Below, in pieces: positions 46,378 to 55,380 of a stretch of DNA of 64,000 nucleotides; the first letter of the stretch is position 1, and every line of letters starts with the position of its first letter. The stretch lies in the NCBI GenBank assembly GCA_903789495.1, contig CAIFEQ010000001.1, positions 100,988 through 164,987 of the forward strand. Direction: 5' to 3'. Source of the DNA: an uncultured Erysipelotrichaceae bacterium (GTDB taxonomy: Bacteria; Bacillota_I; Bacilli_A; Erysipelotrichales; Erysipelotrichaceae). The notes under the pieces were generated by a model. The model searched no databases. It saw nothing but the letters and a program-made list of their open reading frames with translations, and was not told the origin of the DNA. Both the position numbers and the translations under genes were made by a program.

Positions 46378-46785
46378 TTACGGATGCATCGGAATGCCCT
46401 TGGTGATCTTGTCCAGCTGGTTCCGGGGACCGCGGATGAGAAGACCGACCAGATCCAGATCCTCTGCCTTGCAGGCTCGGACTTTCGCACGGCTTTCTTC
46501 ATCGTTATGGGCTGTGAACATTTCCTTCGTATAGACGGAAACTTCCATCTGCCGGTCTACAGCTTTCTTTCTGACCTCTCTGAGCCTGTCGGCAGAAGCG
46601 GACAGGACCAGCATGGGCTGTCTGTTCAGCGGCAGATACTGATTGCCATCCGCATCTTCATACGGTTCGCCGAGCTCTCCTTCCAGACTTCCGAGTCCGC
46701 TGGCCAGAAAAGCGGTGATATTCAGTTCCTGCCACGGCTGCAGATCATCCCGCAGGATGATCTTGATTCTGGTATCAAAGTCCAT
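46378..46785 (-). CDS. DUF2000 family protein
   Basis: 135 residues; WQELNITAFLASGL and YLPLNRQPMLVLSA are typical of DUF2000, a family with a peptidyl-tRNA-hydrolase-like fold and no known role. GGAGGACAG precedes the start. No operon partner; the 116 bases to the U32 gene show nothing clear. Confidence 0.75.
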   Translation of the reverse strand: MDFDTRIKIILRDDLQPWQELNITAFLASGLGSLEGELGEPYEDADGNQYLPLNRQPMLVLSASADRLREVRKKAVDRQMEVSVYTKEMFTAHNDEESRAKVRACKAEDLDLVGLLIRGPRNQLDKITKGIPMHP

Positions 46786-46944
46786 CTGTTCTGTCCTCCA
46801 CCATTCCTCTGTTCCGCTGAACCGGTGTGTGATGCATCTTTTCTTTATGATCCGGGTGCAGCAGATCCAGCAGTTTCAGCTAACAGAAACATACCCATGA
46901 TTCCCCGTTCTGCCAACGGTTTTCTGCACCGGTGCCGGGAAAAT

Positions 46945-47391
46945 TCAGAGTTTCTCCATGACAAAATTGGTCATCTGCACGCCCCGACGCTCCACGGTCT
47001 GTTTCCGGACGACCCGGTAGCCGCGCTGTTCGAAGAACGGCCGGGCGGTGATTGAGGCGTGGGTTGTGATCGGGCCGGTGACAGACTGTTCCAGCCGATC
47101 GCAGATCGTCGTGCCGACACCCCTGCCCTGCCAGTGTGCATGCACATACAGACGATCCAGATAACCGGTTTTCTCGATGTCTCCGAAGCCGACGATCGTC
47201 TTTCCTTCCACCGCCACGACGGTGTCGTGGGCCAGCAGGGAGGCATTCCACTGCTCAGCCGGCAGATCTGCCGGTGCCCAGGCATTGAGCTGTTCTTCCG
47301 TATAGTCACGGGCATTGACCGTATGAACTGTCTGACAGAACAGGGCCAGGATTTCCTCACAGTCTGAGGGCTGATAGTTTCTGAGCTGCAT
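46945..47391 (-). CDS. GNAT family N-acetyltransferase
   Basis: 148 residues. Acetyl-CoA loop in VHAHWQGRGVGTTICDRLE (R/Q-x-x-G-x-G/A), preceded by the beta-bulge strand GYLDRLYV; C-terminal FFEQRGYRVVRKQTVERRGV is the usual end of YafP-like members. Substrate unknown. Stands alone. Confidence 0.85.
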   Translation of the reverse strand: MQLRNYQPSDCEEILALFCQTVHTVNARDYTEEQLNAWAPADLPAEQWNASLLAHDTVVAVEGKTIVGFGDIEKTGYLDRLYVHAHWQGRGVGTTICDRLEQSVTGPITTHASITARPFFEQRGYRVVRKQTVERRGVQMTNFVMEKL

Positions 47392-47444
47392 GCCTGTTTC
47401 TCCGTTTCTTCTTTTATCATACCCGGGCCGGCAGTGAACAGAAA

Positions 47445-47466
47445 AGAGCCGATTGATTTCGGCTCT
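47445..47466 (-). terminator. Terminator of the ABC transporter operon
   Basis: AGAGCCGA and TCGGCTCT pair; TTTTCTG follows on the minus strand. Confidence 0.8.
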
Positions 47467-47489
47467 GCAATGGATATGTAATCTTTCTT

Positions 47490-48284
47490 TCAGTTGCCGG
47501 TGACCATGTTGTGGAATCTCTTGAATCCGAAGTAGCCCAGCACCAGGATACTGACAACCAGACCCGTGATGCTCCAGCCGATGGCCATGCTGTCAATCTG
47601 GGGAGTCAGCACATAGCGCAGCGCCTCGTTGGCATAGACCATGGGGTTGATCAGAACCAGCTTCTGGAAGATCGGGACAGCGGACAGGCTCTTCCAGCTG
47701 AAGAAGATGGCACCCGAGAAAACCAGCGGCATCAGGAAGCCCGGGAACATGGCGGCAACCTGCATGGGCTTGACAATCGTGCCCACCAGCAGACCTAACG
47801 TAGCCGAGACCAGGGCGATCAGGATCAGGATCGGGATCAGCATCAGCACGCGTTCCGGCGTGATCGTGAATTCCACATTGCTGCCCATGAAGATGGCGGA
47901 TACCGGCAGGACCAGCAGACCGCCGATGAAGGCTTCAATGATGCCGACAAACATCTTGGCAAAGGCGACCAGATTGGCCGACACCGGGGCCTGCAGACGG
48001 TCCTCGATCTCATGCATGTTGTTGAAGTCCATGGTGAACGGCACAGCCGTGCCATGGATCCCGGTCACGATGATGCTCATGCCGATCATGCCGGCAAACA
48101 TCTGGGTCGGGAAGGTAGACGGCAGCAGGCCGATCTTGGGCAGGACATAGCCATAGGTGATGATCAGGACGGTCGGCAGCATGACGACCCGGAAGACGAA
48201 TTCCCATTTATCACGCCACTGAGCAATCAGGTCTCTCTGGACCATTGCCCAGAATACGGACATATTGTTATTTTTCTTGCTCAT
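47490..48284 (-). CDS. ABC-2 type exporter permease
   Basis: 264 residues, six membrane segments, ABC-2 family (DrrB type). Contains the family's central stretch TLGLLVGTIVKPMQVAAMFPGFLMPLVFSGAIFFSW. It is the membrane half of an exporter for drugs, peptides or lipids and follows the ATPase gene by 26 bases. GAGGAG precedes the start. Confidence 0.9.
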   Translation of the reverse strand: MSKKNNNMSVFWAMVQRDLIAQWRDKWEFVFRVVMLPTVLIITYGYVLPKIGLLPSTFPTQMFAGMIGMSIIVTGIHGTAVPFTMDFNNMHEIEDRLQAPVSANLVAFAKMFVGIIEAFIGGLLVLPVSAIFMGSNVEFTITPERVLMLIPILILIALVSATLGLLVGTIVKPMQVAAMFPGFLMPLVFSGAIFFSWKSLSAVPIFQKLVLINPMVYANEALRYVLTPQIDSMAIGWSITGLVVSILVLGYFGFKRFHNMVTGN

Positions 48285-48310
48285 GTTGTTCTCCTCTTTT
48301 CCTCTGTTTC

Positions 48311-49276
48311 TTACTTCTCCGGCGCGTTGATGGCATTGCCCGTCAGATACAGGAAGACGTCATCCAGTGTGCTGGTGCTGAGACTGATGTTCTTCAGGGT
48401 TCTTCCCCGGTTCTCTGTCCACTTGATGATGGCATCGAAGTCGACCTGATTGTCCTTCAGATACAGCTGCAGGGTGCCGCCCTGATAGGCGACCTTCTCC
48501 ACGTTGGGCAGCTGACCGGCCAGCTGAATGTCTTCGTCGGTCACCTGATCCAGCTTCAGGGAGATGATGTTCTTGGAAGGGATCATGGCCTTCAGTTCCT
48601 CACTGGTGCCGATGGCCTTCAGCTCGCCCTTGTTGACGATGGCGATGTTCTGACAGAAGCGTTCCGGTTCTTCCATGTAGTGTGTGGTCAGGAAGATCGT
48701 CGTGCCCTGCCTGTTGAGGTCCATCATCGCTTCCCAGAGGATCTCCCGGTAGTTGGGATCCAAGCCGGTGGTCGGTTCATCCAGGAACAGGATCTCCGGC
48801 GTGTGCATCATGGCCCGGGCAATCTTCAGACGCTGTGCCATGCCGCCGGAATAGCTGGAGACGTAGTCATTCTGCCGCTGGGCCAGGCCGAACTTTTCCA
48901 GATACTCATCGGCCTTCTTCTTTGCCACATCCATGTCCATGCCGAAGTATCTGGCATGGAACAGCAGGTTCTCCCGGGCCGTCAGACTGCGGTCGAGGTT
49001 GTTGTGCTGGGTGACGACACCGATCTTGGCTCTGACCCTGGCCGGATCCTTCACAATGGAGAGTCCGTCAATCGTCGCATCGCCGCCGCTGGTCTTCAGC
49101 TGGGTCGTGAGCATCGAGATGGTCGTGCTCTTGCCGGCGCCGTTCGGCCCCAGGAAGCCGAAGATTTCGCCCCGCTTCACATCAAAGGAAATCCCTTTGA
49201 CGGCCTCGATGGTGGAACCATTCTTGGTGTGATATGTTTTCTTCAGATCTCTGACACTTAAGATATTTTCATCCAT
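48311..49276 (-). CDS. ABC exporter ATP-binding protein (DrrA type)
   Basis: 321 residues. Walker A GPNGAGKST (43-51), signature YSGGM (142-146), Walker B ILFLDEP (162-168), H-loop TTHYMEE, and a C-terminal extension ending STLDDVFLYLTG, typical of DrrA/CcmA-like drug exporters. AGGGG precedes the start. Its promoter has two palindromes that suggest tight repression; no regulator gene adjoins. Confidence 0.93.
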   Translation of the reverse strand: MDENILSVRDLKKTYHTKNGSTIEAVKGISFDVKRGEIFGFLGPNGAGKSTTISMLTTQLKTSGGDATIDGLSIVKDPARVRAKIGVVTQHNNLDRSLTARENLLFHARYFGMDMDVAKKKADEYLEKFGLAQRQNDYVSSYSGGMAQRLKIARAMMHTPEILFLDEPTTGLDPNYREILWEAMMDLNRQGTTIFLTTHYMEEPERFCQNIAIVNKGELKAIGTSEELKAMIPSKNIISLKLDQVTDEDIQLAGQLPNVEKVAYQGGTLQLYLKDNQVDFDAIIKWTENRGRTLKNISLSTSTLDDVFLYLTGNAINAPEK

Positions 49277-49302
49277 GTTGGTTACCCCTTTTCCATCCGG
49301 AT

Positions 49303-49319
49303 ATACCCTGGTAGGGTAT
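49303..49319 (-). promoter_or_regulatory. Downstream operator of the ABC exporter promoter
   Basis: Perfect palindrome ATACCCT-GGT-AGGGTAT, located after the predicted transcription start and before the ribosome binding site. Confidence 0.7.
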
Positions 49320-49335
49320 CCATCCGACAGTCAGT

Positions 49336-49364
49336 ACAATATACCCCATCAGGGTATTAGTCAA
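49336..49364 (-). promoter_or_regulatory. ABC exporter promoter with operator in the spacer
   Basis: Minus strand: TTGACT (49359-49364), 17-base spacer, TATTGT (49336-49341). The spacer is filled by a second copy of the palindrome (49341-49357, ATACCCC-ATC-AGGGTAT in plus orientation). The repressor is unknown; the site type is like those of CsoR/CstR or TetR proteins. Confidence 0.72.
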
Positions 49365-49537
49365 CACCGATTCTGATGATTTTCACCTTTTTTCACAGAA
49401 TGACTTCGGTTCCGGTATCAGGCATCTGTTAAAAGAAGCGGCTCATCTGTTGATTTGCCACTTCAGATCTTAAAAATCGCCATGGTTCCGGAACGGTTTT
49501 CCGCCTATTCTGAGGTATCAGAACAGCGCTGAAAACC

Positions 49538-50878
49538 ATGCCGGAAAGAACCAGGAATATCGAGCTGACGGAAGGAACCACCTGGAAGGTGATTCTGGCT
49601 TTTGCCGTGCCCATCATCATCGGCAATCTCCTGCAGGAACTCTACAGCGTCGTGGACACCATGATTGTGGGCAGAACCCTGGGTTCACTAAAGCTGGGGG
49701 CGGTCGGGGCAACCGGAGCGGTGCTCTTCCTGGCTACCGGGTTCCTGAACGGCTTTACCGGCGGCTGTACGGTTCTGACCGCCAACCGCTATGGGGCGGG
49801 CGAACCGGAAGGCCTGCGCAGAAGCACGGCCGCTCAGATCGCCGGCTGCACCACGCTCACGCTGGTGCTGACCATCGTGCTGTGGTGCCTGGCCCCGCAG
49901 CTGCTGCAGTTTCTGCAGACCACCGAGGTCATGTACCCCTATGCCCTGCAGTATGTGCGCATCATCTATGCCGGTCTGCCGGCTACCCTGCTCTATAACC
50001 TGACGGCGGCCCAGCTGCGGGCCATCGGCGACAGCCGGACCCCGCTGGTCATGCTCATCCTGTCTTCGCTGCTGAACATCGTGCTGGACTTTGTCTTCAT
50101 CCTGGTCTGCGGCTGGGATGTGGCCGGAGCAGCCATAGCCACGGTACTTGCTCAGCTGGTCTCCGGACTGCTGTGTCTGGCGATCCTGGTCCGTCATTTC
50201 CCCTTCCTGCTGCCCAGGCGGAAGGATTTTCATGCTCTTCTGCCCGTCATCCGGGAAGAATTTGCCACGGGCATTCCCATGGGTCTGCAGCTGGCCGTCA
50301 TCTCGATCGGCATGATGAGTGTGCAGTACTTTGTCAACGGTTTCGGGGATGCGGCTGTTTCCGCCTATACGATCGGAAACCGCCTGCAGATGCTGCTGCA
50401 GTCCCCGCCTTCCTCCATGAACCTGGTCATGGCCTCCTTTGCCGGGCAGAATGCCGGTGCCGAGAGATATGACCGGATCTGGAAGGGAACCCGGGAAGCC
50501 GGTCAGATCATGGTGATTTACGGCATCCTCTTCGGGGCGCTGGGCCTGGTCTTTTCCCGGTCTCTCATTACCCTGTTTGTATCGGCTGCGGAAACCGAGA
50601 CGGTGGCCATGGCTGAGCAGTACCTGCAGTGGTGCTGCCCGCTGCTCTGGACGCTCTGTCTGCTGTTTGTCTGCCGCGGCGTGCTGGAAGGTCTTTCGGA
50701 TGGGGTGACACCCATGCTGGGATCCTTCCTGGAAGTGGCCATGCGGGTGCTGATTCCCCTGCTGTTCTGTGATATGCTTGGCTATACCGCCATCGTGATG
50801 GCCAGCCCGGCCGCCTGGACAGCCAGTGCCGTGCTGATCGTGGCGGTCTACCGGAAGAGAAAAGCCGCAGGAAAATAA
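49538..50878 (+). CDS. MATE family antiporter (third of three)
   Basis: 446 residues, about 12 membrane segments. LTEGTTWKVILAFAVPIIIGNLLQELYSVVDTMIVGRTLG is the family-typical start. Only weak ribosome-binding sequence precedes the ATG at 49538. It is divergent from the ABC exporter, 261 bases away; that space holds the exporter's operators and no clear promoter for this gene. Confidence 0.9.
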   Translation: MPERTRNIELTEGTTWKVILAFAVPIIIGNLLQELYSVVDTMIVGRTLGSLKLGAVGATGAVLFLATGFLNGFTGGCTVLTANRYGAGEPEGLRRSTAAQIAGCTTLTLVLTIVLWCLAPQLLQFLQTTEVMYPYALQYVRIIYAGLPATLLYNLTAAQLRAIGDSRTPLVMLILSSLLNIVLDFVFILVCGWDVAGAAIATVLAQLVSGLLCLAILVRHFPFLLPRRKDFHALLPVIREEFATGIPMGLQLAVISIGMMSVQYFVNGFGDAAVSAYTIGNRLQMLLQSPPSSMNLVMASFAGQNAGAERYDRIWKGTREAGQIMVIYGILFGALGLVFSRSLITLFVSAAETETVAMAEQYLQWCCPLLWTLCLLFVCRGVLEGLSDGVTPMLGSFLEVAMRVLIPLLFCDMLGYTAIVMASPAAWTASAVLIVAVYRKRKAAGK

Positions 50879-50992
50879 CAGAGCAGAAAACCAGACAGAA
50901 GAAATCATTTGTGGGAAGATGAAAATGTAGCAGTAAAATGAAGAAAAGAATTTCTTTTTCTGCTATGTTCATCCTGTGTGAGAGGAATTTCC

Positions 50993-52636
50993 ATGAAGTT
51001 TTCGGATTACAGAAACCGGCTTCGCAGGGCAGCCGGAGCATTGCTTGTTTCTGGCCTTGCAGTATCATCTCTGACGGTTACACCGGCAAATGCCGAGACC
51101 GTAAACTACTCTCTGGAAACCGAGATGTGGGCAGATCCCTATGATCTGTACCCGGACAGTCTGACGACGACGGTTTCTCTGCAGCTGCCTTCCGCCGATG
51201 CGCGGATCAACAGCGACGTGGTTTTTGTCGTGGATATTTCAGACTGCGTCGATGAAACGCTGACGTCTCTGCAGAACATGCTGGTTCAGCTGAAGGAAAG
51301 CCAGGACAGACAGGGTGTCACCACCCGGATCGGGGTTGTCTTTTTCCGAGGCAGTGCCTACCGCTACCTGGAACTGGAGGAACTCACGGATACGGCCTAC
51401 CAGCAGATCTATGACGCCATTTCCTATTATCTGACGATTCCGGAAGGTTCCCGGAACGATGCGATCCTGGCAGACATTGCGGAACGGAATACCGGCGACG
51501 CGGTGATTGCCAAAGGATCCAATCTGGACAGCGGGCTGCAGGCGGCCCAGGCCATGCTGCAGGAAGAAACCCTGCCGGGCAACAGCCAGTATGTCATTGC
51601 CGTCTCGGATGGCATCAGCTATCTCTTTGACGACGAGGAGGGCGATACCAAAGCCATCTATTCCGGCATTCAGGGCGATACGACGGTCACTTCCATCATG
51701 GCACTGTTCTATGAATGGGAAACCCGGTATAACTTTAACGGCGAAGATTATACCTACATCGGGGGCAACTTTACGCAGGCAGACTGGGACAGTCTGTTTG
51801 AAGAGATGCAGCTCAAGGTGGCCGCCGATGCCGGAGCCTATGACGTCAGTGTCCGGGCGGCTGCCGCACTGCATGCGGATTACCGGAATATGCCGCTGAG
51901 CATCATGGATGAACAGCACTTTCCGTATCTCCTGGGCAGTGAATCTTATCTCAATTCACATGCGGTCGGTATTGAAAAGGCTCTCGTCGAGGCCTATGAC
52001 ACCTGGATGGAAATGGTCAATGCCGGGTATCAGTGTTTCTTTGTCAACCCGACCTTTGAGGACGCAACCGATACTTTCCCGTATTTCTATACCCAGATGA
52101 TGAATACCGCCTCCGGGCAGACCGGTACGGTGAACTTTGAAACCATCACCGCCCAGGCCATCAATGCCGTAGCGAGTGCCAGCATTCAGGATGTCATCAA
52201 TCCGGAATTCGAGCTGAATCTCGAGGATGGCGTCGTACCGTTTACGATGCTCAGAGGCAATGAAGTCCTGACCGGAACTGCCGATGCCAGCCTGGCCAAT
52301 ACCTGGAATTTCGGAGAACTGACCGATGACGGCGTCTATTCATACGTCGTGACCTACGATGCCTCGACCGGCACGATTGTCTGGGGCATCAACGTTCCGG
52401 TGGTCAAGGGGCAGGAACTGACACTGACCTACCAGCAGACGCTGAAGACGGCTGGTTCGGAACTGAAGGAATATGCGGTCAGTACCTCTGTACCCTTTAC
52501 CTACACGGATTCTCTGGGCCGTACCGGCAGCGGGACCTTTACGATCCCCAATGTGCTCTATCATCCCCCGGTGGTGATTCCGGTCACGACGCCGACCCCG
52601 GCAGGCCGGCTGGTTCCCGACACATCCGTGAAGTAA
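50993..52636 (+). CDS. Secreted von Willebrand factor A domain protein
   Basis: 547 residues. Signal peptide with cleavage after ANA (about 34). A VWA domain from about 74: FVVDISDC (the metal site DxSxS is incomplete, the last Ser being Cys85), GSNLDSGLQAAQAML and VIAVSDGISY. The last 170 residues form beta-rich, adhesin-like sequence ending in TPTPAGRLVPDTSVK. There is no LPXTG signal and no membrane tail, so it is released or held by another protein. GAGGAA precedes the start. Confidence 0.8.
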   Translation: MKFSDYRNRLRRAAGALLVSGLAVSSLTVTPANAETVNYSLETEMWADPYDLYPDSLTTTVSLQLPSADARINSDVVFVVDISDCVDETLTSLQNMLVQLKESQDRQGVTTRIGVVFFRGSAYRYLELEELTDTAYQQIYDAISYYLTIPEGSRNDAILADIAERNTGDAVIAKGSNLDSGLQAAQAMLQEETLPGNSQYVIAVSDGISYLFDDEEGDTKAIYSGIQGDTTVTSIMALFYEWETRYNFNGEDYTYIGGNFTQADWDSLFEEMQLKVAADAGAYDVSVRAAAALHADYRNMPLSIMDEQHFPYLLGSESYLNSHAVGIEKALVEAYDTWMEMVNAGYQCFFVNPTFEDATDTFPYFYTQMMNTASGQTGTVNFETITAQAINAVASASIQDVINPEFELNLEDGVVPFTMLRGNEVLTGTADASLANTWNFGELTDDGVYSYVVTYDASTGTIVWGINVPVVKGQELTLTYQQTLKTAGSELKEYAVSTSVPFTYTDSLGRTGSGTFTIPNVLYHPPVVIPVTTPTPAGRLVPDTSVK

Positions 52637-52653
52637 AAACCAGACATAACCTG

Positions 52654-52684
52654 AAAGGATCCTGCATGCATGGCAGGGTCCTTT
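52654..52684. terminator. Bidirectional terminator
   Basis: AAAGGATCCTGC and GCAGGGTCCTTT pair with one G-U; TTTT on the plus strand. It lies between the VWA and TetR genes, which converge. Confidence 0.8.
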
Positions 52685-52687
52685 TCT

Positions 52688-53230
52688 TTACTTCTGGATC
52701 AGGGCAAAGTAGTACTGCACGAGGGTTTCCGGACGTTCCGGACAGCCCTTGCGGATCCACTGCGATACCAGTTCGGCAAAGGAGGTCACATAGAAAGTTT
52801 CGGCATATTCCTCCGGTACAGAAGCAGGAAACAGTTCCTGCATGCCCTCGAAGGCCCGGCCCAGCTGTTCCCGGAAATACTTCAGAAAGACATCCCCGCT
52901 TTCTCCGGAGAACAGACTGGCAATATCCGTTCTTTCCTGCAGATGGTACAGCAGATGCGTCAGTTCACTGGCCAGGGTCGGCGGCTGACCGGAGAAATCA
53001 TGGGTGGCCTCGCGGTGTTCCACCGATGAGAAGACATGACTGAAGATCTCCTCACACATCTGGTTCAGGAGATCTTCTTTGGTCTGGAAATGGGCATAGA
53101 AGGTCGTCCGGCCGACATCGGCCTCATCGATGATGTCCTGCACGGTAATCCGGCTGTAGTGCTTTCTGGCCAGCAGTCTGCTGAACGCCTGAAAGATGGC
53201 TTCTCTGGTCTTGCGCTGTCTGCGGTCCAT
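52688..53230 (-). CDS. TetR family transcriptional regulator
   Basis: 180 residues. N-terminal helix-turn-helix with ITVQDIIDEADVGRTTFYAHFQTKEDLL; helical ligand domain, TetR_C_33-like, follows. Start at 53230 has GGAGG 7 bases upstream; the longer frame to 53326 lacks this. It is divergent from the P-type ATPase and most likely represses it and itself through the palindromes in between. Confidence 0.9.
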   Translation of the reverse strand: MDRRQRKTREAIFQAFSRLLARKHYSRITVQDIIDEADVGRTTFYAHFQTKEDLLNQMCEEIFSHVFSSVEHREATHDFSGQPPTLASELTHLLYHLQERTDIASLFSGESGDVFLKYFREQLGRAFEGMQELFPASVPEEYAETFYVTSFAELVSQWIRKGCPERPETLVQYYFALIQK

Positions 53231-53250
53231 GTCTTTCCTCCTGTCTGCCG

Positions 53251-53367
53251 AAACAGATTTCTGTTTTTGTCCGGTATGGAATGGGAAACGGAAACTGTTT
53301 CTTGTGTTCTGCCGGAATCTGTCCATAAGATCAGGTTGCAGAACAGACTGTTCTGTTTCAAACAGAA
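53251..53367. promoter_or_regulatory. Palindrome cluster between TetR and P-type ATPase genes
   Basis: Three related inverted repeats built on AAACAGA/TCTGTTT: AAACAGA-TT-TCTGTTT (53251-53266), GAACAG-A-CTGTTC (53341-53353) and TTCTGTTT-C-AAACAGAA (53351-53367); the last two overlap. Likely TetR operators. Confidence 0.65.
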
Positions 53368-53405
53368 TGTAACGTTATCCGGTCAGAAATACAAGGAGGA
53401 AGAAT

Positions 53406-55292
53406 ATGCAGAAACTCAGTGCGTGGCTGCGGGTAGAGGCGAATTTCCGCCTGGTCAGAATCGCTGTTTCCGGGATTGCCTTGGTGGTCAGTCTGGGGAA
53501 ATGGGGTACCCTGCCTGGCGGCCTGGATATGGCCTGGATTGCCATCCTGCTCTGCGGCATTCCGATCATTGTCGGGGCGGTGAAGGCATTGATTCAGGAA
53601 CACGATATTACCGCTGATGTCCTGGTCTCCTGTGCCCTGATCGGTTCCCTGCTGGCCCGGGAATTCTTTGCGGCCGGGGAAGTGGCCTTCATCATGGAGA
53701 TCGGCTCTGCTCTGGAGGATTACACCTCAGCCAAGGCCAGGAAAGGCATCGAAAAGCTGATCCAGCTGATGCCGTCCATGGTCCGCGTCAGACGCGGGGA
53801 TGCGGAAGAAATGATTCCGGTGGAAGAGGTCCGGGCCGGGGATACGATCCTTGTTCAGGCGGGCGAGACGATCCCGACCGACGGGGTCATCACCTCCGGC
53901 ACGGCGGTCATCGATCAGTCGGTCATGACCGGGGAATCCCTGCCGGTGGATAAAACGGTCGGGGATCCGGTCATCAGCGGCACCGTCAACAAGACCGGTG
54001 TCTTTGCCTATACCGCTTCCACAGAAGTGGCAGACAGTTCCCTGCAGAAGATGATTGATCTGGCCAGACAGGCCGATGAAAACAAGGCCCCGATTGTCAC
54101 CCTGGCCGATAAATGGGCGGCCTGGCTGGTCATTGCGGCCTTTACGGCAGCCGTGCTGACCTTCTTCATCAACTGGGCTGTCTTGGGCGATTCCTACGCT
54201 GCCTTCCTGCGGGCCGTGACCGTCCTGGTGGTGGTCTGCCCCTGTGCCTTCATCCTGGCGACCCCGACCGCGATCATGGCCGGCATCGGCAATGCCTCAA
54301 AGTACGGCATGATCATCAAGTCCGGTGAAGCCCTGCAGCGTTTCGGAACCATTGATACCGTGGCCTTTGACAAGACCGGCACCTTAACCTATGGAAAACT
54401 GGGCATCGAAGAAGTCAGGTCCCTTTCTTCTGTCTATTCGGAAGAAGAGATCCTGCGTCTGGCAGCGGTGGCGGAAGCCCGTTCCGAGCATCCGATCGGA
54501 CAGGCCATCTGTGCCGCAGCCAAGACGAAAGAACAGGCCTCTGCGTATGTCGTGACGCCCGGAAAAGGAATCACCGCCAGTTATGCGGGAAAATCCCTGC
54601 TGATCGGCAAGGCTGCCTTTCTGCAGGAGAACCACATAACAGTCGATGAAAAACTCGCAGAACCCTATCACAACGTCGGGGCTACCGTGGTCTTTCTGGC
54701 CGTGGACGGCACCGCAGCCGGCCTGATTGCCCTGTCGGATACCCTGCGGGAGAGCGCTGCCCCGACGATCCGGAAACTGCAGGACATGCAGGTGGAAACG
54801 GTCCTGCTGACCGGCGACAGTGCGGCGGCCGCTCAGATGATTGCGGAAAAGGTCGGCGTCTCTGCCGTCAGAAGTGAACTTCTGCCGGAAGACAAGCAGA
54901 AGATCATTCAGGAATACCAGAAGCAGGGCCATAAGGTCTGCATGATCGGCGACGGCATCAACGACGCGGTGGCGCTGCGTACCGCCGATGCGGCCATTGC
55001 GATGGGCGGCATCGGTTCCGATATCGCCATTGAATCCTCGGATGTCGTTCTGGTCCAGGATGAGATCAGCCGGGTTCCCTATCTGCTTTATCTGTCCCGG
55101 AAGGTGCTGAAGAAGATTCAGTCCAACATCATCATTTCCCTGTCCATCAATGCCCTGGCAACGATCCTGGCCGCCACAGGCGTTCTCAATGCCATTGTCG
55201 GCGCTCTGGTCCACAATGCCGGTTCGGTGTTTGTGGTCCTGAATTCGCTGTTCCTGCTTTCGGTGAAAGATACGGATCAGCCTTCCAAATGA
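53406..55292 (+). CDS. Heavy-metal P-type ATPase without metal-binding N-domain
   Basis: 628 residues. Actuator TGES (175-178), CPCA in the sixth helix (278-281), phosphorylation site DKTGT (322-326), ATP-domain SEHPIGQA with the P1B-specific HP, and hinge GDGINDAVAL. No GMTC-type domain at the N-terminus. The last helix reads HNAGSVFVVLNS, unlike the copper group and nearer to zinc/cobalt/manganese exporters. AGGAGG precedes the start. Controlled by the divergent TetR gene, which is unusual for metal ATPases (more often ArsR, MerR or CsoR). Confidence 0.88.
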   Translation: MQKLSAWLRVEANFRLVRIAVSGIALVVSLGKWGTLPGGLDMAWIAILLCGIPIIVGAVKALIQEHDITADVLVSCALIGSLLAREFFAAGEVAFIMEIGSALEDYTSAKARKGIEKLIQLMPSMVRVRRGDAEEMIPVEEVRAGDTILVQAGETIPTDGVITSGTAVIDQSVMTGESLPVDKTVGDPVISGTVNKTGVFAYTASTEVADSSLQKMIDLARQADENKAPIVTLADKWAAWLVIAAFTAAVLTFFINWAVLGDSYAAFLRAVTVLVVVCPCAFILATPTAIMAGIGNASKYGMIIKSGEALQRFGTIDTVAFDKTGTLTYGKLGIEEVRSLSSVYSEEEILRLAAVAEARSEHPIGQAICAAAKTKEQASAYVVTPGKGITASYAGKSLLIGKAAFLQENHITVDEKLAEPYHNVGATVVFLAVDGTAAGLIALSDTLRESAAPTIRKLQDMQVETVLLTGDSAAAAQMIAEKVGVSAVRSELLPEDKQKIIQEYQKQGHKVCMIGDGINDAVALRTADAAIAMGGIGSDIAIESSDVVLVQDEISRVPYLLYLSRKVLKKIQSNIIISLSINALATILAATGVLNAIVGALVHNAGSVFVVLNSLFLLSVKDTDQPSK

Positions 55293-55317
55293 ATCTCGGA
55301 CTTTCTGACAGCATCTC

Positions 55318-55347
55318 AAAGGCAGGTCTGAAAAAAGGCCTGCCTTT
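55318..55347. terminator. Bidirectional terminator
   Basis: AAAGGCAGG and CCTGCCTTT pair with a 12-base A-rich loop between convergent genes. Confidence 0.8.
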
Positions 55348-55380
55348 CAGCAGACCTCCTGATCAGACCGCAGCCTGATA

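Noticed and set aside
53406..55292. A second copper ATPase
   Set aside because: CPC is shared with copper pumps, but there is no GMTC domain and the last helix lacks the copper-group residues; regulation is by TetR, not CsoR.
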